DNA from: Actinomycetes bacterium
Lineage (GTDB): Bacteria > Actinomycetota > Aquicultoria > CAJVYJ01 > JAUVQD01
Length of the DNA stretch: 9,558 nucleotides
Direction of reading: 5' to 3'
Assembly (NCBI GenBank): GCA_030598355.1
Contig: JAUVQD010000029.1
Coordinates: 1-9,558 of the forward strand
Below the pieces are notes generated by a model. The model made no database searches. It saw only the letters and a program-made list of their open reading frames with translations, and was not told the origin of the DNA. The position numbers and the translations under genes were made by a program. Shown here piece after piece: positions 6,812 to 9,558 of this stretch. Each line of letters starts with the position of its first letter. Within the stretch, counting starts at the first letter, position 1.

Positions 6812-7636
6812 ATGGACACTTCCAATAATCGCATAATCCTGGTTTCTGGTGCGACCGGTAACCAGGGAGGTGCTGTGACAAAGAGCCTTCTTAAAAATGG
6901 TTGGCGAGTTCGGGCGCTAACAAGAACTGCGACGAGCGACAAAGCCGACAAACTCAGAGCCTCCGGTGCCGAAGTTGTCGAAGGCGACATGGGAAAGCCC
7001 AAAACCATCGAGAAGTTCTTTGAAGACGTGTATGGTGTTTTCAGTGTTCAGAACTTCATGACGGATGGAATCGAAAGCGAAATTATTCAAGGAAAGAATA
7101 TGGCCGATTTGGCCCACAAGAGTAAAGTGAGCCACTTCGTATACGGGTCAGCAGGAGAGCCCTTTGGGCGCAATACAGGCATTCCCGCTACTGTGTACAG
7201 CCCTGGTCCCTTTATGGAGTTGATGACTGAGAAGTCGTTTGTGCCGGCCGTTGGTACCTGGGGCGTGATGGATAAAGTGGTTGGCCGATCCATTCGGGTC
7301 CCTTGGATCGCCGTTGATGATATTGGGGCAATTGTGGCAAGACTATTCGAGGGTGGAGATAAATTTAAGGGTGAAACCTTTTCATTAATCACCGACCAAA
7401 AATCGCTTGGTGAATGCCGGAAGATTTATAAGCGCATAACAGGCAAGAACCCGTTACGTATTCCCATGCCGGTATGGTTCTTCAAGCGCGTCGTAAGCAG
7501 CGAGCTCGTTGAGATGTGGAATTGGATGATCGACTACTATGATGACCGTGATGTATCTGATGAAATCCAGTCGACGCGGCAGATTTATCCCGAAGCTTCA
7601 ACTGTCGAATCCTGGCTTACTAAAAAGCTTTCCTAG
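6812..7636 (+). CDS. NmrA-like NAD(P)-binding protein, apparently missing a segment
   Basis: A 274-residue atypical short-chain dehydrogenase-like protein of the NmrA/HSCARG family, whose members bind NAD(P)H and act as redox sensors or reductases. The Rossmann start is clear: IILVSGATGNQGGAV (GATGNQGG at 13-20), then RALTR and VEGDM (56-60). The ATG at 6812 is chosen because AGGGG lies seven bases upstream and the promoter at 6746-6774 places earlier ATGs outside the mRNA. After NTGIP (121-125) the text passes directly to ATVYSPGPFMEL. In relatives as I recall them (for example HFDGKGEVEEYF in human NMRAL1) a helix of about 20 residues with a conserved lysine stands between these two parts, and it is absent here with the frame kept. 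The protein may be altered or inactive. It is divergent from the efflux gene. Confidence 0.87.
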   Translation: MDTSNNRIILVSGATGNQGGAVTKSLLKNGWRVRALTRTATSDKADKLRASGAEVVEGDMGKPKTIEKFFEDVYGVFSVQNFMTDGIESEIIQGKNMADLAHKSKVSHFVYGSAGEPFGRNTGIPATVYSPGPFMELMTEKSFVPAVGTWGVMDKVVGRSIRVPWIAVDDIGAIVARLFEGGDKFKGETFSLITDQKSLGECRKIYKRITGKNPLRIPMPVWFFKRVVSSELVEMWNWMIDYYDDRDVSDEIQSTRQIYPEASTVESWLTKKLS

Positions 7637-7658
7637 TCCCACACAGACAACATTAGAC

Positions 7659-7725
7659 TTGTGGAGCTAACGGGACATTATCTGAACAATATTGTCTCTA
7701 CGATTAAGCAGCTAGAAAAGTTAAT
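7659..7725 (+). repeat. 67-base diverged direct repeat, copy A
   Basis: This matches 9044-9110 with no gaps; I count 52 of 67 identical bases, including an unbroken TATCTGAACAATAT core. It begins 23 bases after the NmrA-like stop and is in frame with that gene past its TAG. Read in that frame it gives GHYLNNIVSTIKQLEKLIG and then TAG at 7730-7732. Copy B read the same way gives GYYLNNIMSTYKQLDELI. ACAATATTGT at its centre is a 10-base palindrome. Function unknown. Confidence 0.75.
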
Positions 7726-7735
7726 AGGATAGTTG

Positions 7736-7796
7736 ATGATTCATACGTCCCACTGAATATGAAGTTTCATCGAATATTTGAATCATTAATTTTTTG
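7736..7796 (+). terminator. probable intrinsic terminator of the NmrA-like gene
   Basis: ATGATTCA (7736-7743) pairs with TGAATCAT (7779-7786). Inside, ATGAA-GT-TTCAT (7759-7770) forms a second stem, flanked by AATAT and ATATT. A run of six T follows at 7790-7795. The stem is AT-rich, so termination may be partial. It also closes the gap towards the converging broken gene. Confidence 0.42.
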
Positions 7797-7821
7797 TTAT
7801 TTCTATTGGAGCCAACCGACC

Positions 7822-8133
7822 CTATGCAGCTCTCCGGTAATCTTGATTTCCGGAGCCTGTAGTCCCTTGACGTCCATATACTGTGCCACCATAGGCGGTG
7901 AGGTCCACTATTGCTGCCAGTATGACCAATAGCCAACCGAGACTTGTCGGCGCGCCCTGTGCCGGAACGAAAGCCAGGCTGTAGACTAGCGTCGTTAACG
8001 GTCAAAAGATAAAGCCTAAAAGCGGTACAAAGAGGGTGCCGAAGGCTTGGTTAACGATCGGTGATAACACCCACACTAGAACGAGTGCCAAACGAGGCGC
8101 GAAAAGCGCGATTATAGCTAAAAGAAGTATCAT
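7822..8133 (-). pseudogene. small membrane protein gene broken by an in-frame TGA
   Basis: From ATG at 8131-8133, with a strong AGGAGG five to ten bases upstream, the minus strand reads 43 codons, a TGA at 8002-8004, 59 more codons and a TAG at 7822-7824. The two halves form one protein: helix one MILLLAIIALFAPRLAL..., helix two FGTLFVPLLGFIF-stop-PLTTLVYSLAF and helix three LGWLLVILAAIVDLTAYGG, with a short polar tail. I recognise this as a family of about 100-residue hypothetical membrane proteins in which the equivalent region reads like GFLFLPWTTLAY. The TGA therefore replaces a leucine-like residue, a one-base change from TTA. Helix two would be cut in half. Reassignment of TGA is unlikely because two other genes here end in TGA. 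A base-calling error is the main alternative. A consensus sigma-B promoter stands in front. Confidence 0.75.
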
Positions 8134-8198
8134 GTCATTCCTCCTAAGTCTTCCCTAGAAAGTACAATGCTGCTTCTCGATCCGAAACTAGTATAGTC

Positions 8199-8222
8199 AT
8201 ACCCTGTGTAAGCGCTTTAAAC
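8199..8222 (-). promoter_or_regulatory. consensus sigma-B-type promoter
   Basis: On the minus strand GTTTAA (8217-8222), 12 bases, GGGTAT (8199-8204): a perfect twelve-base match to the Bacillus sigma-B consensus at an accepted spacing. Transcription would start near 8191, some 58 bases before the ATG at 8133. It drives the broken small membrane gene. Confidence 0.6.
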
Positions 8223-8271
8223 ACATTTTCACCATATGCATAAATTCCTTGGCCAAACACTTTACACAACA

Positions 8272-8314
8272 AAACTCTAAAGAACCTATCCTGCGGATTA
8301 ACTCTTTAGAGTTT
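8272..8314 (-). terminator. 12-bp hairpin downstream of the peroxiredoxin gene
   Basis: AAACTCTAAAGA (8272-8283) and TCTTTAGAGTTT (8303-8314) are perfect complements. The 19-base loop holds a second small stem, ATCC-TGC-GGAT (8288-8298). On the minus strand the stem runs into TTTTGTTGTG, 43 bases after the peroxiredoxin stop, which fits an intrinsic terminator that insulates the next gene. Three copies of GAGCTT (8318, 8331, 8338) lie beside it. Confidence 0.48.
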
Positions 8315-8356
8315 GTTGAGCTTAGGGGTTGAGCTTCGAGCTTTTTTGCACGCTTC

Positions 8357-8950
8357 CTACTCTTCCTCCATCACATACCCCGCGCTTTGACCATATGGCC
8401 AGAACGCAGTTCTGTCGTCTGCGGTCCATTTTTCTCGCAGACCCGGAGCGTTCAGGTCCCAATCAGACCGGCATTTTCGCGTGATAGCTCGAAAGTCCTG
8501 GCGTATCTCTTCTGTTGTTGGACGCCCCCAGTACCAGTAGCCCATGTAGATACTATGGACAATAAGGTCTGGCTCTAGCATGATCGTGTGCGGGATCATC
8601 GGCTTATGAAAAGAGTCTGTGTACTCTTCTATGTCAAGGTCTCTTTGGACAGTTCTTTCTGTATCGCTCAAGAAGGTCCACGAGACCCCGAGGCGACCCT
8701 TCCATTCGAGGGTTGCGAGGCGATTGTCGGTACTGATAGTGACAATCTCGCTGTAAGAAATTCTTATTTCTGGCTCCATTTTGGCAAGCTGCACATGTTG
8801 TTGGTGGGCCTTGGGGCAGTATCCACCCCGAGCCAGCACAAGGCACATGGGATTACCGCGTTGTAGCTCGGAAAGACGATACATTTTCCCCATGTGATCG
8901 GGGAGCAGAAAATCCGGAAACTTGGCTCCTGGAACTATGTCGGATCTCAC
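8357..8950 (-). CDS. AhpC/TSA-like peroxiredoxin family protein
   Basis: A 197-residue thioredoxin-fold protein with the opening of the AhpC/TSA group, GAKFPDFLLPDHMGKMYRLSEL, followed by LARGGYCPKAHQQ. There C45 takes the place of the peroxidatic cysteine, as in the RG-x-x-CP-x-x-x-x-Q form of the family. ISTDN and IPHTIMLEPDLIVHS correspond to the later core strands, and a C-terminal part, YWYWGRPTTEEIRQDFR...WDLNAPGLREKW, is typical of an actinobacterial-type branch as I recall it. C36 and one cysteine near residue 160 are present, but no obvious resolving cysteine follows C45, so a one-cysteine mechanism or a loss of peroxidase activity are both open. It is expected in the cytoplasm. The start is GTG at 8948-8950, with AGGGGT nine bases upstream and no better ATG. 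It has its own sigma-B-like promoter candidate. Confidence 0.8.
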   Translation of the reverse strand: MRSDIVPGAKFPDFLLPDHMGKMYRLSELQRGNPMCLVLARGGYCPKAHQQHVQLAKMEPEIRISYSEIVTISTDNRLATLEWKGRLGVSWTFLSDTERTVQRDLDIEEYTDSFHKPMIPHTIMLEPDLIVHSIYMGYWYWGRPTTEEIRQDFRAITRKCRSDWDLNAPGLREKWTADDRTAFWPYGQSAGYVMEEE

Positions 8951-8998
8951 TTCAGTTGCACCCCTAACAGCGAAAGCCCATCTTGTTCTTGCCTATTC

Positions 8999-9024
8999 TT
9001 ACCTCAAGAGCTTAGCTGGTAAAC
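8999..9024 (-). promoter_or_regulatory. candidate sigma-B-type promoter of the peroxiredoxin gene
   Basis: On the minus strand GTTTAC (9019-9024), 14 bases, AGGTAA (8999-9004); the -35 box differs at one base from GTTTAA, and the -10 box at its first base, if A or T is allowed last. Start near 8992 would give a 41-base leader. Moderately supported by the pattern shared with 8199-8222. Confidence 0.33.
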
Positions 9025-9043
9025 AGGAAGCATTATTCAAGGA

Positions 9044-9110
9044 TTGTGGAGCCAAGGGGATACTATCTGAACAATATCATGTCTACATATAAACAGTTAG
9101 ACGAGCTAAT
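9044..9110 (+). repeat. 67-base diverged direct repeat, copy B
   Basis: Partner of 7659-7725, in the spacer between the divergent peroxiredoxin gene and the 85-residue unknown. Its frame is open from after a TAG at 9013-9015 to a TAA at 9124-9126, and reads GYYLNNIMSTYKQLDELIRHPA at the end. The ATG inside it (9079) has no ribosome site and is GTC in copy A, so a separate peptide gene starting there is not supported. Confidence 0.72.
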
Positions 9111-9146
9111 TCGACATCCTGCTTAAGTTTTCTGAGTTAACGCCGA

Positions 9147-9152
9147 TATAAT
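9147..9152 (+). promoter_or_regulatory. -10 box of the 9190 gene
   Basis: A perfect TATAAT at 9147-9152 would start transcription near 9159, about 31 bases before the ATG. The best -35 (TTAAGT, 9123-9128, spacing 18) is poor, so an activator may be needed. Confidence 0.4.
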
Positions 9153-9163
9153 TTTTATTCCGC

Positions 9164-9176
9164 TTGTTTGAAACAA
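9164..9176. repeat. 13-base palindrome just after the predicted start
   Basis: TTGTTT-G-AAACAA is a perfect 6+6 palindrome lying between the predicted transcription start and the ribosome site AAGGAAG (9177-9183). The position would suit a repressor site. Confidence 0.35.
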
Positions 9177-9189
9177 AAGGAAGAAAGTT

Positions 9190-9447
9190 ATGGCGACAGC
9201 TGTCGAGAAGATTGAGAATGAACTGATTGGGCTGATGGGTGAGACGGGCCGGAGTGTCCTGCAGGCAAGTTATAAAAGAACGCATGGCCAGCATATCGAA
9301 GATGCTGGCCAGCTCGAAAATATTGAATTCTTCAACAAAGTGGCACTCGTTCAGGACTTAGCAAAGGCATTCGCCATGCTAATGCCGGAAGATCAAATAA
9401 TTAGGTTCAAATTGAAACTTCTTAATTTAAAAGGAGATGAAGAGTAG
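9190..9447 (+). CDS. hypothetical 85-residue helical protein
   Basis: I do not recognise this protein. It is 85 residues, without membrane helix or signal peptide and without cysteine. It looks mostly alpha-helical, with an acidic start (VEKIENELIGLMGETG), a basic middle (QASYKRTHGQH) and an amphipathic C-terminal half (FNKVALVQDLAKAFAMLM...IIRFKLKLLNLK). The ATG at 9190 is well supported: AAGGAAG lies six bases upstream, a TATAAT lies about 40 bases upstream and the frame closes with TAG at 9445-9447. The next gene starts on the last base of that stop, so the two are translationally coupled and probably work together. Because the partner is exported, a cytoplasmic helper or regulator is thinkable, but nothing in the sequence proves a role. 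Confidence 0.75.
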   Translation: MATAVEKIENELIGLMGETGRSVLQASYKRTHGQHIEDAGQLENIEFFNKVALVQDLAKAFAMLMPEDQIIRFKLKLLNLKGDEE

Positions 9448-9558
9448 TGAAACGGATGTTGGTATCGGTAATTATTATTTTACTTCTAGTCGCCCCCCTG
9501 CCGGCTTTTGCGACAGATAAAGTGAGCGATTGGGAGGATTTCACGGGCTCACTTGAAG
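9447..9558 (+). CDS. secreted protein, 5' part, with signal peptide
   Basis: The frame begins with GTG at 9447-9449, overlapping the TAG of the gene before it by one base, and stays open to the window end (37 codons seen). AAGGAGA at 9431-9437, nine bases upstream, supports this start; an in-frame ATG at 9456 is a weaker alternative. The product begins MKRMLVSVIIILLLVAPLPAFA, a textbook Sec signal peptide: two basic residues, a hydrophobic core and an A-x-A cleavage site (after AFA, before TDKV). No lipobox cysteine is seen, so it should be cleaved by signal peptidase I and released outside the membrane. The mature part begins TDKVSDWEDFTGSLE and is acidic. What it does cannot be told from this fragment. 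Confidence 0.78.
   Translation, partial: MKRMLVSVIIILLLVAPLPAFATDKVSDWEDFTGSLE

Noticed and set aside
8002..8004. TGA read as selenocysteine or tryptophan
   Set aside because: Relatives carry a leucine-like membrane residue here, two other genes in the window end in TGA, and no selenocysteine signal could be recognised.
7721..8005. A 94-residue minus-strand frame between the NmrA-like gene and the broken membrane gene
   Set aside because: It lies in another frame over the second half of the small membrane gene, and its product is an arginine- and serine-rich shadow without a ribosome site.
7659..9110. The 67-base repeats as attachment sites or ends of a mobile element
   Set aside because: No integrase, transposase or terminal inverted repeats lie between them, and the copies are too diverged for a recent event.
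9079..9126. A separate 15-residue peptide gene beginning at the ATG in repeat copy B
   Set aside because: There is no ribosome site at a usable distance and the codon is GTC in copy A.

Overview
The window reads as an environmental bacterium of middling GC, with strong AGGAGG/AGGGG-type ribosome binding sites and compact, mostly single-gene transcription units. A lineage cannot be fixed from 9.6 kb. An RsbW-like ATPase on a PAS sensor, several promoter-like sequences of the sigma-B type (GTTTAA...GGGTAT) and a peroxiredoxin of a kind I associate with Actinobacteria lean towards an Actinobacteriota-like or other Gram-positive-related organism. That is inference. There is no mobile element, CRISPR array or RNA gene that I can support.

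Layout. 1-341 is the 3' end of a CPA1-type sodium/proton antiporter. 416-658 encodes a small two-helix membrane protein with a PLDc_N-like domain. 777-2432 (minus) encodes a soluble triple-PAS protein ending in an RsbW-like ATPase with no histidine-kinase H-box. It is divergent from 2695-5040, a large cytoplasmic type I sulfatase with an intact CSPTR formylglycine motif. The sulfatase converges, with an 11-base gap, on 5052-6659 (minus), a 14-helix DHA2-type drug/proton antiporter. That gene is divergent from 6812-7636, an NmrA-like NAD(P)-binding protein which seems to lack an internal segment of about 20 residues. 7822-8133 (minus) is a small membrane protein gene broken by one in-frame TGA. 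8357-8950 (minus) is a peroxiredoxin-like protein with a GTG start. 9190-9447 is an 85-residue unknown, coupled to a secreted protein that starts at 9447 and runs off the window.

How it may work together. The common theme is stress: ion homeostasis, small membrane proteins, efflux, redox sensing, peroxide defence and a PAS-RsbW regulator. The sequence link is a perfect sigma-B-type promoter (GTTTAA-N12-GGGTAT) before the broken small membrane gene, with near matches before the PLDc_N-like gene and the peroxiredoxin gene and a weaker one before the efflux gene. The NmrA-like gene and the PAS-ATPase gene instead have sigma-70-like promoters. I infer a general-stress island, not a classic operon.

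The least expected structure is a diverged 67-base direct repeat (about 78% identical by eye) at 7659-7725 and 9044-9110. It brackets the broken membrane gene and the peroxiredoxin gene, and its origin is unknown. No stretch above 300 bases lacks a gene; the longest gaps (2433-2694, 8134-8356, 8951-9189) hold promoters, hairpins and the repeat.
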